This document shows, in pieces, positions 1 through 5,853 of a stretch of 6,600 bases of DNA (position 1 is the first letter of the stretch; every line of letters begins with the position of its first letter). This stretch comes from Synechococcaceae bacterium WBB_10_009 (GTDB lineage: Bacteria > Cyanobacteriota > Cyanobacteriia > PCC-6307 > Cyanobiaceae). The translations under genes were made by a program, and so were the position numbers. The stretch spans positions 1-6,600 of the forward strand of contig RHBP01000095.1 of NCBI GenBank assembly GCA_010030955.1, in the 5' to 3' direction. A model generated the notes under the pieces. It saw only the letters and a list, made by a program, of their open reading frames with translations. It made no database searches and was not told the origin of the DNA.

Positions 1-1242
1 GTGCTGCTGCGCGCCGATGGCGGCCTCAAGACCGGCTGGGACGTGATCATCGCGGCCCTGCTGGGGGCCGAGGAATACGGCTTCGGTTCGATCGCGATGA
101 TCGCCGAGGGCTGCATCATGGCCCGCGTTTGCCACACCAACAATTGCCCCGTGGGGGTGGCCACCCAGAAGGAGGCCCTGCGCAAGCGCTTCACCGGCCT
201 GCCGGAGCACGTGGTGAACTTCTTCCTGTTTGTGGCCGAGGAGGTGCGCCAGCTGCTGAGCGTGCTCGGCGTGGCGCGCCTCGAGGATCTGATCGGCCGC
301 ACCGAGCTGCTGCAGCCGCGGCCGGTGGCCCTGGCCAAAACCCAGGCCCTCGACCTCTCCTGCCTGTTGGATCCGATCCCGGCGGCGGCCGACCGCGCCT
401 GGCTGCAGCACGATGCCGCGGCCCATGGCAACGGCCTGATCCTGGAGGATCAGCTGCTGGCTGATGCCGAGGTGATGGCGGCCATCGAGGGCCACGGCCG
501 GCTGGAGCGCACCCTGCCGATCGTGAACACCGACCGCAGCGTGGGTGCGCGCTTGGCCGGCGAACTGGCGGCCCGCCACGGCAACACCGGCTTCCGCGGC
601 CAGCTGGATCTCACCTTTGAGGGGGCCGCCGGCCAGAGCTTCGGTGCCTTTGTGCTGCAGGGCATGAACGTGCGCCTGGTGGGCGAAGCCAACGACTACG
701 TGGGCAAGGGCATCAACGGCGGCTGCATCACCGTGGTGCCCCCCGCCGGCGGCCACGACCCCGGCAGCCAGGTGATCCTCGGCAACACCTGCCTTTACGG
801 TGCCACCGGCGGCGAGTTGTTCGCCCTGGGCCGCGCCGGTGAGCGTTTCGCCGTGCGCAACAGCGGTGCCCGCACCGTGGTGGAGGGTGCCGGCGACCAC
901 TGCTGCGAGTACATGACCGGCGGCGTGGTGGTGGTGTTGGGCAGCACCGGCCGCAACCTGGCGGCCGGCATGACCGGCGGGGTGGCTTTCCTGCTCGATG
1001 AGGACGGCCGTCTGGCGGAGCGCGTCAACCCTGAGATCGTGGCCCTCTGCGCGCTCACCACCCCCGAGCAGGAGGCCCTGCTCAAGCCGCTGCTGGAGGC
1101 CCACCTCGAGGCCACCGCCAGCGCCAAGGCCGCGGCGATCCTGGCCGACTGGCCCACCTGGAAGGGGCGCTTCCGCCTGTTGGTGCCCCCCAGCGAAAAG
1201 GCCAACCTGGGGCTGGCCGAGCGCCAGGCCGTGGCCGCCTGA
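1..1242 (+). CDS. glsF: Ferredoxin-dependent glutamate synthase, C-terminal part (5' end outside window)
   Basis: This is the last 413 codons of glutamate synthase (Fd-GOGAT), which makes two glutamates from glutamine and 2-oxoglutarate using reduced ferredoxin, the second half of the cyanobacterial GS-GOGAT cycle in the cytoplasm. Residues 5-60 are the end of the FMN-binding synthase barrel (ADGGLKTGWDV). The [3Fe-4S] ligands follow as C38-x5-C44-x4-C49 within ARVCHTNNCPVGVATQ, which with VNFFLFVAEEVRQLL matches the ferredoxin type better than the NADPH type. Residues about 175-345 are the glycine-rich GXGXG beta-helix domain (NTDRSVGARLAGELA, GEANDYVGKGINGG, GGVAFLLDEDG). The tail FRLLVPPSEK is also typical. 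The first base is mid-gene, so the opening GTG is not the start; full proteins are about 1500 residues. The ferredoxin-binding loop itself lies outside the window, so the electron-donor type is inferred from overall similarity. The stop is TGA. Confidence 0.96.
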   Translation: MLLRADGGLKTGWDVIIAALLGAEEYGFGSIAMIAEGCIMARVCHTNNCPVGVATQKEALRKRFTGLPEHVVNFFLFVAEEVRQLLSVLGVARLEDLIGRTELLQPRPVALAKTQALDLSCLLDPIPAAADRAWLQHDAAAHGNGLILEDQLLADAEVMAAIEGHGRLERTLPIVNTDRSVGARLAGELAARHGNTGFRGQLDLTFEGAAGQSFGAFVLQGMNVRLVGEANDYVGKGINGGCITVVPPAGGHDPGSQVILGNTCLYGATGGELFALGRAGERFAVRNSGARTVVEGAGDHCCEYMTGGVVVVLGSTGRNLAAGMTGGVAFLLDEDGRLAERVNPEIVALCALTTPEQEALLKPLLEAHLEATASAKAAAILADWPTWKGRFRLLVPPSEKANLGLAERQAVAA

Positions 1243-1392
1243 GCCACCCCCCCCAGGGGGCCGGTGGGGTTTGCCGCCGTTTCGGTACGGCCCTCCGCCG
1301 GCCCGGGCGGTTGGCCCCACCGCGCGGTTCGGTTGGCCGCCGTGGCGGCACCGAATGGGATCCATAGGGTTCCGGCAGACGCAATCCAGCGC
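1243..1392. other. GC-rich spacer with several short inverted repeats
   Basis: This spacer between glsF and the small ORF is very GC-rich and holds several small palindromes. They are a C-run/G-run pair right after the glsF stop (1246-1260), a hairpin GCCGT-TTCGGT-ACGGC (1276-1291), and GCCGCC-GT-GGCGGC (1336-1349). GGTTGGCC occurs twice as a direct repeat, 22 bp apart (1309-1316 and 1331-1338). No stem is followed by a run of T, so I cannot call an intrinsic terminator, although the first stem could help end the glsF transcript. No convincing promoter is visible. Confidence 0.5.
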
Positions 1393-1572
1393 ATGCCTCC
1401 CGAATTCGCTCAGCAGATGCAACAGCTGATGGCCCGGCAGATGGCGGTGGCCTTCCTGCACCATTGCGCCCGGCTCGACGCTCCGGTGAGCCTGGTGAAC
1501 GGCCGCATTGAGGCCCTCGGGGACGCCCCTGAGGCCCAGGCCCTGGAGGCGGAGTTTCTGCTGGAGCCCTAG
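1393..1572 (+). CDS. Small conserved-looking hypothetical protein, 59 aa
   Basis: I do not recognise this protein and propose no function. It starts at the ATG at 1393; a longer frame opens with GTG at 1264 but would run through GC-rich spacer with low-complexity translation. The 59-residue product begins MPPEFAQQMQQLMARQM, an amphipathic Gln/Met-rich helix, continues through AVAFLHHCARLDAPVSLVNGR, and ends in an acidic Glu/Ala-rich stretch closing with LEAEFLLEP. It has one cysteine, no signal peptide, no membrane segment and no zinc-binding pattern. No strong Shine-Dalgarno sequence precedes the ATG. It lies 150 bp downstream of glsF on the same strand and converges on lipA, with the two stops overlapping by 4 bp. 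Its balanced amino-acid content and tight fit to lipA favour a real gene, but chance is possible in GC-rich DNA. Confidence 0.6.
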   Translation: MPPEFAQQMQQLMARQMAVAFLHHCARLDAPVSLVNGRIEALGDAPEAQALEAEFLLEP

Positions 1573-2462
1573 CGCGGGTGCTGCGCCATCAGCCGCTGCA
1601 CCTCGCCGGCGTGGTAGCTGCTGCGGGTGAGCGGTGAGCTCACCACCTGCAGGAAGCCCAGCTCGCGTTCACCGTGGTGGCGGAACCGCTCGAATTGTTC
1701 CGGCGTCACGAAGCGCTCCACCGCCAGATGCTTGGGGCCGGGGGAGAGGTACTGGCCGATGGTCACGATGTCGACCTGGTGTTGCCGTAGGTCGGCCAAC
1801 ACCGACAGCACCTCGGCATCGGTTTCCCCGAGCCCCACCATCAACCCAGATTTGGTGTACACCCGCGGCCAGCCCTGCCGCACCCGTTGCAGCAGCTCCA
1901 GCGAGCGTGCGTAGATGCCCTGCGGCCGCGCCTGGCGGTAGAGCCGCGGCACGGTTTCGATGTTGTGGTTGAGCACGTCCGGGGCGGCGGCCAACACCGC
2001 CGCCAGGGCGTCCCAGTTGCCGCAGAAATCGGGGATCAGCAGCTCGATCGTGGTGCGCGGCGCCCGGCAGCGCACCTGCTCGATGCAGGCCACAAACTGG
2101 CTGGCGCCGCCGTCGCTGAGGTCGTCGCGGTTCACCGACGTGATCACCACGTGGTTGAGCCCCAGCCGGGCCACCGCCTCCCCCAGCCGTTGTGGTTCGG
2201 TGGGGTCGAGCGCCCGCACGCTCTTGTCGAAGTCGATGTCGCAGTAGGGGCAGGCCCGGGTGCAGCCCGGCCCCATGATCAAAAAGGTGGCGGTGCCGCT
2301 GGCGAAGCATTCGCCGATGTTGGGGCAGCTCGCCTCCTGGCAGACCGTGTTGAGTTTGAGGTCGAGCAGCAGGTCGGCCACGTCGCCGATGCGTTCCCGC
2401 TGGGGAGCCTTCACGCGCAGCCAGTCGGGTTTGAGCAAGGGGGTGATCCGGCCCGTGGGCAT
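1569..2462 (-). CDS. lipA: Lipoyl synthase (radical SAM)
   Basis: LipA inserts two sulfur atoms into octanoyl groups carried on lipoyl domains (pyruvate dehydrogenase E2, glycine-cleavage H protein), completing lipoate in the cytoplasm. The 297-residue length is usual for the family. The auxiliary [4Fe-4S] cluster ligands are C41-x4-C46-x5-C52 (CQEASCPNIGEC). The radical-SAM cluster ligands are C67-x3-C71-x2-C74 (CTRACPYC). Further family motifs are TSVNRDDLSDGGA (109-120), NHNIETVPRLY (165-175), TKSGLMVGLGET (203-214) and the C-terminal RSSYHAGE (280-287), whose serine ligates the auxiliary cluster. The ATG at 2462 gives the expected short N-terminus (KPDWLRVKAP); the ribosome-binding site is weak. 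It is transcribed towards the small ORF, shares the CTAG stop palindrome with it, and is divergent from tRNA-Pro across a 58-bp gap. Many cyanobacteria carry a second lipA elsewhere; this window cannot tell. Confidence 0.97.
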   Translation of the reverse strand: MPTGRITPLLKPDWLRVKAPQRERIGDVADLLLDLKLNTVCQEASCPNIGECFASGTATFLIMGPGCTRACPYCDIDFDKSVRALDPTEPQRLGEAVARLGLNHVVITSVNRDDLSDGGASQFVACIEQVRCRAPRTTIELLIPDFCGNWDALAAVLAAAPDVLNHNIETVPRLYRQARPQGIYARSLELLQRVRQGWPRVYTKSGLMVGLGETDAEVLSVLADLRQHQVDIVTIGQYLSPGPKHLAVERFVTPEQFERFRHHGERELGFLQVVSSPLTRSSYHAGEVQRLMAQHPR

Positions 2463-2506
2463 CCGTGGGATGTCAACTCTAGGAAGGCGGCTGCCCCCCC
2501 ATCGCC

Positions 2507-2512
2507 TACACT
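2507..2512 (+). promoter_or_regulatory. Possible -10 element for tRNA-Pro
   Basis: TACACT lies 8 bp before the first base of the tRNA, a distance that suits a -10 box with transcription starting just before the mature 5' end. No recognisable -35 hexamer sits 16-18 bp upstream. The call rests on position and a 4 of 6 match to TATAAT, so it is weak. Confidence 0.25.
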
Positions 2513-2520
2513 CCGCCCAT

Positions 2521-2594
2521 CGGGATGTAGCGCAGCTTGGTAGCGCACTTCGTTCGGGACGAAGGGGCCGCAGGTTCGAATCCTGTCATCCCGA
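2521..2594 (+). tRNA. tRNA-Pro, anticodon CGG
   Basis: A full cloverleaf can be drawn by eye. The acceptor stem CGGGATG (2521-2527) pairs with CATCCCG (2587-2593), with discriminator A at 2594. The D arm is GCGC...GCGC with a GG-containing loop. The anticodon stem CTTCG/CGAAG (2548-2552 and 2560-2564) encloses the loop TTCGGGA, placing the anticodon CGG at 2555-2557, which reads CCG. The T arm is GCAGG-TTCGAAT-CCTGT (2570-2586), with one G-T wobble. The anticodon arm closely resembles bacterial proline tRNA(CGG). CCA is not encoded, as is common in cyanobacteria, and would be added after transcription. The gene stands alone, divergent from lipA. Its 3' end is 3 bp from the stop codon of the convergent cbiG-cobJ gene. 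Confidence 0.97.
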
Positions 2595-2597
2595 CTT

Positions 2598-3502
2598 TCA
2601 GCTGAGCTCAGCGCCCGGGTATCCCCGCGGGGTGACCATCCGTCCGCCCTCCACCCGGCTGCTGCTGTTGCCCACCAGCACCAGGGTGAGCATGTCCACC
2701 TGCTCCACCGGCAGCCCGCCAAGGCTGTGCAGGCTCACGGCCTCCTCCTGGCGGCCGAGCTGCCGTGCCAGCACCACCGGGGTGCTGGCCGGTCGGCCCG
2801 CCAGCAGCAGCTCCTGGGCCCGGGCCAGCTGCCAATCGCGGCCGCGGGAGCGCGGGTTGTAGAGCGCCACCACGAAATCGCCGGCGGCGGCGGCCTCAAG
2901 GCGCCGCTCGATCACCCCCCAGGGGGTGAGGCGATCGCTGAGGCTGATGGTGCAGAAATCGTGCATCAGCGGGGCGCCGGCGCGGGCCGCCGCCAGCTGC
3001 AGCGCCGAGACGCCCGGGTGCACCGTGAAGCCGGGGCGATCCCCCGGCGCCAGGGCCATCCATTGCTCCAGCGCCAGGCCAGCCATGCCATAGATGCCGC
3101 TGTCGCCCGACGACACCAGGGCCACCGTGAGCCCTTGGCACGCCAGCTCCAGGGCTTCGCGGCAGCGCTGGCGCTCCTCGGTGAGGCTGCCGTCGCTGCG
3201 CAATTGATCGGGCCGCCGCAGCGGCTCCAGCAGATCGAGGTAGAGCCCGTAGCCCACCCACACGCAGCTCTGCGCCAGGGCTTGGCGCGCATCGGGTGTG
3301 AGCAGCTCCAGGCTGCCCGGGCCGCTGCCGATCAGGTGCAGGTGCCCGCGCTGCGGGGCCCACTGCTGCTGGGCCTGGGCGATGGCCAGGGTGGCGGCGC
3401 CCTGTTCCCCCGCTTCGGCCCGGGCGATTCGTTTGGGTTGCAGCAGCCGGCTTTCGGGGCCAGCGGCCAGCAGGGCCGCCGCCTCCGCCACGCTGGCGGT
3501 GC
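2598..3502 (-). CDS. cobJ: CobJ portion, precorrin-3B C17-methyltransferase domain, in the shifted frame
   Basis: CobJ methylates C17 of the corrinoid precursor with S-adenosylmethionine and drives ring contraction. In the restored 603-residue numbering, about 305-345 completes CbiG and about 356-603 is CobJ, a normal length for the enzyme. Visible motifs are the N-terminal HLHLIGSGPGSLELLTP loop (357-372), VGYGLYLDLL, SSGDSGIYGMAG (433-444) at the SAM site, HPGVSALQLAAARAGAP followed by HDFCTISLSDRLTPW (464-497), ALYNPRSR (515-522), and the ending LVLVGNSSSRVEGGRMVTPRGYP. I start this fragment at the frame join. The frame is open on the minus strand back to an ATG at 3590, but residues from there to the join are out-of-frame CbiG. 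If made independently it would need internal initiation, for example at the GTG inside SVAEAA; I see no clear ribosome-binding site for that. Confidence 0.8.
2931..2938. repeat. Single HIP1 palindrome GCGATCGC
   Basis: GCGATCGC is the HIP1 octamer that is strongly over-represented in many cyanobacterial genomes. I noticed one copy, inside the CobJ coding region. One copy in 6.6 kb of GC-rich DNA is not clearly above chance, so I infer nothing from it. Confidence 0.5.
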
Positions 3503-4414
3503 CGTGCCGAGCTCCGCCAGCACCGCGGCCGAGGGGTTGGGCACCGCCACCGCCGCCAGCTCGGTGCTGCTGAAACAGCGCAGCGGCCACTGGCGCCGCG
3601 CCGCCAGCTCCAGCAGGGCCGGCTCATCGGCTTTGCGTTCGGCGCTGGCCAGGCCGGCCACCGCCTCGGCCGCCAGGCCGTGCTCCGCCAGGGCCTGCTC
3701 CAGCTGCCGCTCCAGCAGGCTGAGGCTGGTGCCGCGCTCGCAGCCCACGCCCAGCCACAGGGCCGGCGGATGCCAGCGGCAACCGGGGCCGCGGCGCACG
3801 CTCACCACCAGCGGGCCCGCGGCCGGTGTGCCCGGTTCGGCCGCGCCTATGCCCTCGGCGTGGAGGGCCGTCAACCCCGGCAACTGGCGCCAGCGGCCAT
3901 TGCCGTGCTCGTGCTCCAGGGCCAAGGGCTGCGCCCGTTGGGCCCGTTTCATCAGGGCATCCCAATCGCCACCGCCGCGCCGCCAGCCCCAGGGGCCGCC
4001 GAAGCCATCCAACGCCAGCAGACCGGCGGCGGCGCTGGCGCCCGTGATCACCGCTTCGCCCCCCAGCAGCGCCGCCATGCGCTGCGCCAGGGCTTCACCT
4101 CCGGCGCTGTGGCCCCCCAACAGGGGAATGGCGAAACGGCCCTGGGGATCGATCACCACCACCGCCGGATCGCGGTGTTTGCCCTGCAGCAGGGGGGCCA
4201 CCAGCCGCGTGATGGCGCCGCAGGCCCCCACTGCCACCAGGGCCTGAGCCTGGGGCCAGGTGTCGCTCAGAAACGCCTGCAGCTCCTGGCTTTGCCAGGT
4301 CTGCCCATCGGGCGGTAGGGCCACACGGTCGATCAGGCCGGCGTTGAGCAACCGCTGCAGCGGGGCTTCGGCCTGGGCACTGAGGCCAAATCCCCAGATC
4401 AGCGCTTCGGTCAT
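3332..4414 (-). CDS. cbiG: CbiG portion as read in the unshifted frame (truncated, 360 aa)
   Basis: CbiG opens the delta-lactone of cobalt-precorrin-5A and releases the two-carbon fragment during corrin ring contraction. Residues 1-304 are CbiG-like: an N-terminal alpha/beta start (ALIWGFGLSAQAEAPLQ), the central signature at about 61-131 (AVGACGAITRLVAPLLQGK, DPAVVVIDPQGRFAIPLLGG, AVITGAS), and the C-terminal domain from about 219 (LWLGVGCERGTS, FSSTELAAVAVPNPSAAVLAELGT). After residue 304 the frame leaves the family and yields 56 Arg/Pro/Cys-rich residues before a stop at 3332-3334. The missing end (SVAEAAALLAAG...LLQPKRI...GAATLAIAQAQ) is in the CobJ frame. The product as sequenced would therefore lack the end of its C-terminal domain and all of CobJ. 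A G-run directly before the ATG and GGGAG a little further upstream could act in ribosome binding, but coupling to the upstream stop is the likelier mode of initiation. Confidence 0.75.
   Translation of the reverse strand: MTEALIWGFGLSAQAEAPLQRLLNAGLIDRVALPPDGQTWQSQELQAFLSDTWPQAQALVAVGACGAITRLVAPLLQGKHRDPAVVVIDPQGRFAIPLLGGHSAGGEALAQRMAALLGGEAVITGASAAAGLLALDGFGGPWGWRRGGGDWDALMKRAQRAQPLALEHEHGNGRWRQLPGLTALHAEGIGAAEPGTPAAGPLVVSVRRGPGCRWHPPALWLGVGCERGTSLSLLERQLEQALAEHGLAAEAVAGLASAERKADEPALLELAARRQWPLRCFSSTELAAVAVPNPSAAVLAELGTAPPAWRRRRPCWPLAPKAGCCNPNESPGPKRGNRAPPPWPSPRPSSSGPRSAGTCT
3499..3508 (-). repeat. 5-bp tandem duplication (GGCAC x2) at the cbiG-cobJ frame break
   Basis: The plus strand reads GTGCC twice in tandem (3499-3503 and 3504-3508). 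On the coding strand this is GAG CTC GGCAC GGCAC CGCC. With one copy the codons become GAG CTC GGC ACC GCC AGC GTG (E L G T A S V), restoring the frame. With two copies the frame shifts by +5, equivalent to -1. It sits exactly where protein similarity passes from one frame to the other. Confidence 0.85.
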
Positions 4415-5853
4415 CCCCCCAGCTTCTCCCGCAGGCCGGCCAGGGGGCCGCGGGGTGTGGGCTGCAGCAGCGATCCATCCGCCCGCACCTGCTCGCGGGC
4501 TGAGCCAGCCAAGCTGGTGGTGGGGGCCATCCGCTCGCCCGTGGCTGCGCCGCCGCTGGGGCGCTCCTGCGGCGCAACAGGCTGGGGCGGAGGCGGCAGC
4601 TCCAGATTCAGCTCTGCACGGGCGACGGGGGTGTTGGGGTGCGCCGCCGCGGTGTTCTCGCTGGGGGGCTCTTCGCTGCGCTCGGGTGCGCTGGCTGCGG
4701 CGATTTCTTCAGCGTTGTCTGGGGCGGCCGCGGTGGCTGGGGCAGGTTGGCTGGCGGCCACGGGCTCAGGGTCTTGCACCGGCTCCAGCGCCGGCTCCTC
4801 GACGGGCGCTTCCGGTGTGGGGGCTGCGACGGCCTCGGCTGACTCCGCGGCGTTCGCTGGCTCCGGTTCCGGTTCCGGCTGCGCCTCGGCATCCGGCTCT
4901 GGCTTCTGTTCGGGTTCGGGTTGCGGGTCCGGTTCGGGCGGGGCCTCGCCGCTCAGGCGTGCCAGCTCATCGGCGCTGAGGCTGGGCTTGAGCCAGGCCG
5001 GCCGGCTGCCACCGCCGATCACCACCTCCCTCACCAAGCTGTTGAAGGGGGGATTGAGGGGATCGCCGCGGCCATCCAACAGCTCCAGCTGCACCGCGTT
5101 GCTGCCGCGTTTGAAGCCCTTGAGCCAAAGGGGCGTCTGGCGGTCCACCAGGAAGCTGTCGCCGTTCACGCTCACGCGCAGGCGCCACTGGGCGTCATCG
5201 CCGCGCAGGTGCTGCAGCGGCGCATCCAGCAGCAGCCAATCGAGCAGCACCGGCTCGCCCGGCACCAGACCATCGGGGCTCACGGCGATCAGCTGGGCGC
5301 TGCCCGGTGCCGGCAGGGCGGCGGCGTTGCGGCTCACCCGGTGCAGCCGCAGTTGGCGCGTGGCCCCCGGCGCCTTCACCGCCTCCCCCCAGGGCCGGGC
5401 GGCGTACACGGTGACCCGGTGGCTACCGGGGCGCAGCTCCGGCATCGGCACCGCCGCCAAGGCATCGGGGCTGGTCAGGCGGATCGGCGGCGCGTCATCC
5501 AGCTGCACCACCACATGGGGGCCCAGGCCCAGGGGGCCGGCATCGGCAATGGGCCAGTCCTGCACCTTGAGCTGCAGGGTCCAGGGGCCCTCCGGCAGCA
5601 CGCTGTTGTCGGTGGGGGCCAGCACATCCACCCGCGGTGACCGCTCATTGAGGCCCGCGTTGAGTTGTTGCACGGCGCCGGGCGGGGCCACCTCCTGCAG
5701 GGCGCCGCCGGGCACCTGGGCGGCGGCCCGGGCCCCAGGGGCTGTGTCGGTGGGGCCGGGCCGCTGCCCGCAGGCGGTGGTCACCAACAGCACCAACGAC
5801 AGCACCAGGGCCACCAGGGCCCGCCTCAGGCCCCGCCTTGGTGCCGTGACCAT
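4411..5853 (-). CDS. Probable lipoprotein with two beta-rich domains and a Pro/Glu-rich segment; function unknown
   Basis: I do not recognise a named family. The ATG at 5853 gives 480 residues opening with a clean signal peptide: positive n-region (APRRGLRRA), hydrophobic core (LVALVLSLVLLV) and a lipobox-like VTTAC with Cys28, suggesting a membrane-anchored lipoprotein on the periplasmic side. The frame also opens at an ATG at 5892, which would put 13 residues before the n-region. Residues about 74-170 (VDVLAPTDNSVLPEGPWTL, HVVVQLDD, LRPGSHRVTVYA) resemble an Ig-like beta-sandwich; about 185-280 (SPDGLVPGEPVLLDWLLLD, WRLRVSVNGDSF, GSNAVQLELLD) looks like a second. Residues about 304-430 are Pro/Glu/Ala-rich, recalling the periplasm-spanning linker of TonB. 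The C-terminus is short and basic. The stop overlaps the cbiG-cobJ start (ATGA, 4411-4414), so the two are probably co-translated. A cobalamin link is inferred only from this. Confidence 0.82.
   Translation of the reverse strand: MVTAPRRGLRRALVALVLSLVLLVTTACGQRPGPTDTAPGARAAAQVPGGALQEVAPPGAVQQLNAGLNERSPRVDVLAPTDNSVLPEGPWTLQLKVQDWPIADAGPLGLGPHVVVQLDDAPPIRLTSPDALAAVPMPELRPGSHRVTVYAARPWGEAVKAPGATRQLRLHRVSRNAAALPAPGSAQLIAVSPDGLVPGEPVLLDWLLLDAPLQHLRGDDAQWRLRVSVNGDSFLVDRQTPLWLKGFKRGSNAVQLELLDGRGDPLNPPFNSLVREVVIGGGSRPAWLKPSLSADELARLSGEAPPEPDPQPEPEQKPEPDAEAQPEPEPEPANAAESAEAVAAPTPEAPVEEPALEPVQDPEPVAASQPAPATAAAPDNAEEIAAASAPERSEEPPSENTAAAHPNTPVARAELNLELPPPPQPVAPQERPSGGAATGERMAPTTSLAGSAREQVRADGSLLQPTPRGPLAGLREKLGG
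4858..4941 (-). repeat. Imperfect 6-bp repeats encoding a Pro-Glu run
   Basis: Degenerate units of the CCGGTT/CGGGTT kind repeat here on the plus strand and encode alternating Pro-Glu/Pro-Asp on the minus strand (PEPDPQPEPEQKPEPDAEAQ and on). The unit length keeps the reading frame, so copy-number change would lengthen or shorten the linker without breaking the protein. Confidence 0.7.

Larger units (their letters stand above)
2598..4414 (-). pseudogene. cobJ: Fused cobalt-precorrin-5A hydrolase / precorrin-3B C17-methyltransferase, frameshifted
   Basis: This is one ancestral gene for a bifunctional CbiG-CobJ protein of the corrin-ring pathway, known as a fusion in cyanobacteria. The CbiG half runs in one frame from the ATG at 4414 to about residue 304 (3503); the rest of CbiG and all of CobJ continue in another frame to the TGA at 2598-2600. 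The break lies at a tandem GGCAC repeat (GTGCC twice on +, 3499-3508). Dropping one copy gives an uninterrupted 603-residue protein reading ELGTASVAEAAALL across the join, as expected for CbiG. The start overlaps the stop of the upstream lipoprotein gene as ATGA. No slippery heptamer of the X-XXY-YYZ type is visible at the join, so programmed frameshifting is unlikely. It may be a true disruption, a sequence error, or a reversible slippage site. All other domain motifs look intact. Confidence 0.85.

Noticed and set aside
795..1394. A 199-codon minus-strand frame opposite the end of glsF.
   Set aside because: It is antisense to strongly conserved GXGXG-domain coding sequence, with Ala/Arg/Pro/Ser-rich translation typical of shadow frames in GC-rich DNA.
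2471..2476. A perfect TTGACA on the minus strand, 8 bp before the lipA start codon.
   Set aside because: A -35 box there would place the -10 inside the lipA coding region, where no TATAAT-like hexamer exists. It is probably chance.
2521..2594. The tRNA gene as an integration site for a mobile element.
   Set aside because: There is no integrase, no repeat of the tRNA 3' end within the window, and both flanks are ordinary core genes.
3480..3530. Programmed -1 ribosomal frameshifting as the explanation for the split cbiG-cobJ frames.
   Set aside because: No slippery heptamer is present at the join. A simple 5-bp duplication explains the shift exactly and restores the family motif without extra residues.
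2727..4247. A 506-codon plus-strand open frame opposite cbiG-cobJ.
   Set aside because: Its translation is low-complexity Ala/Arg/Gln/Pro, while the minus strand carries clear CbiG and CobJ motifs throughout. The length reflects GC-rich codon usage.
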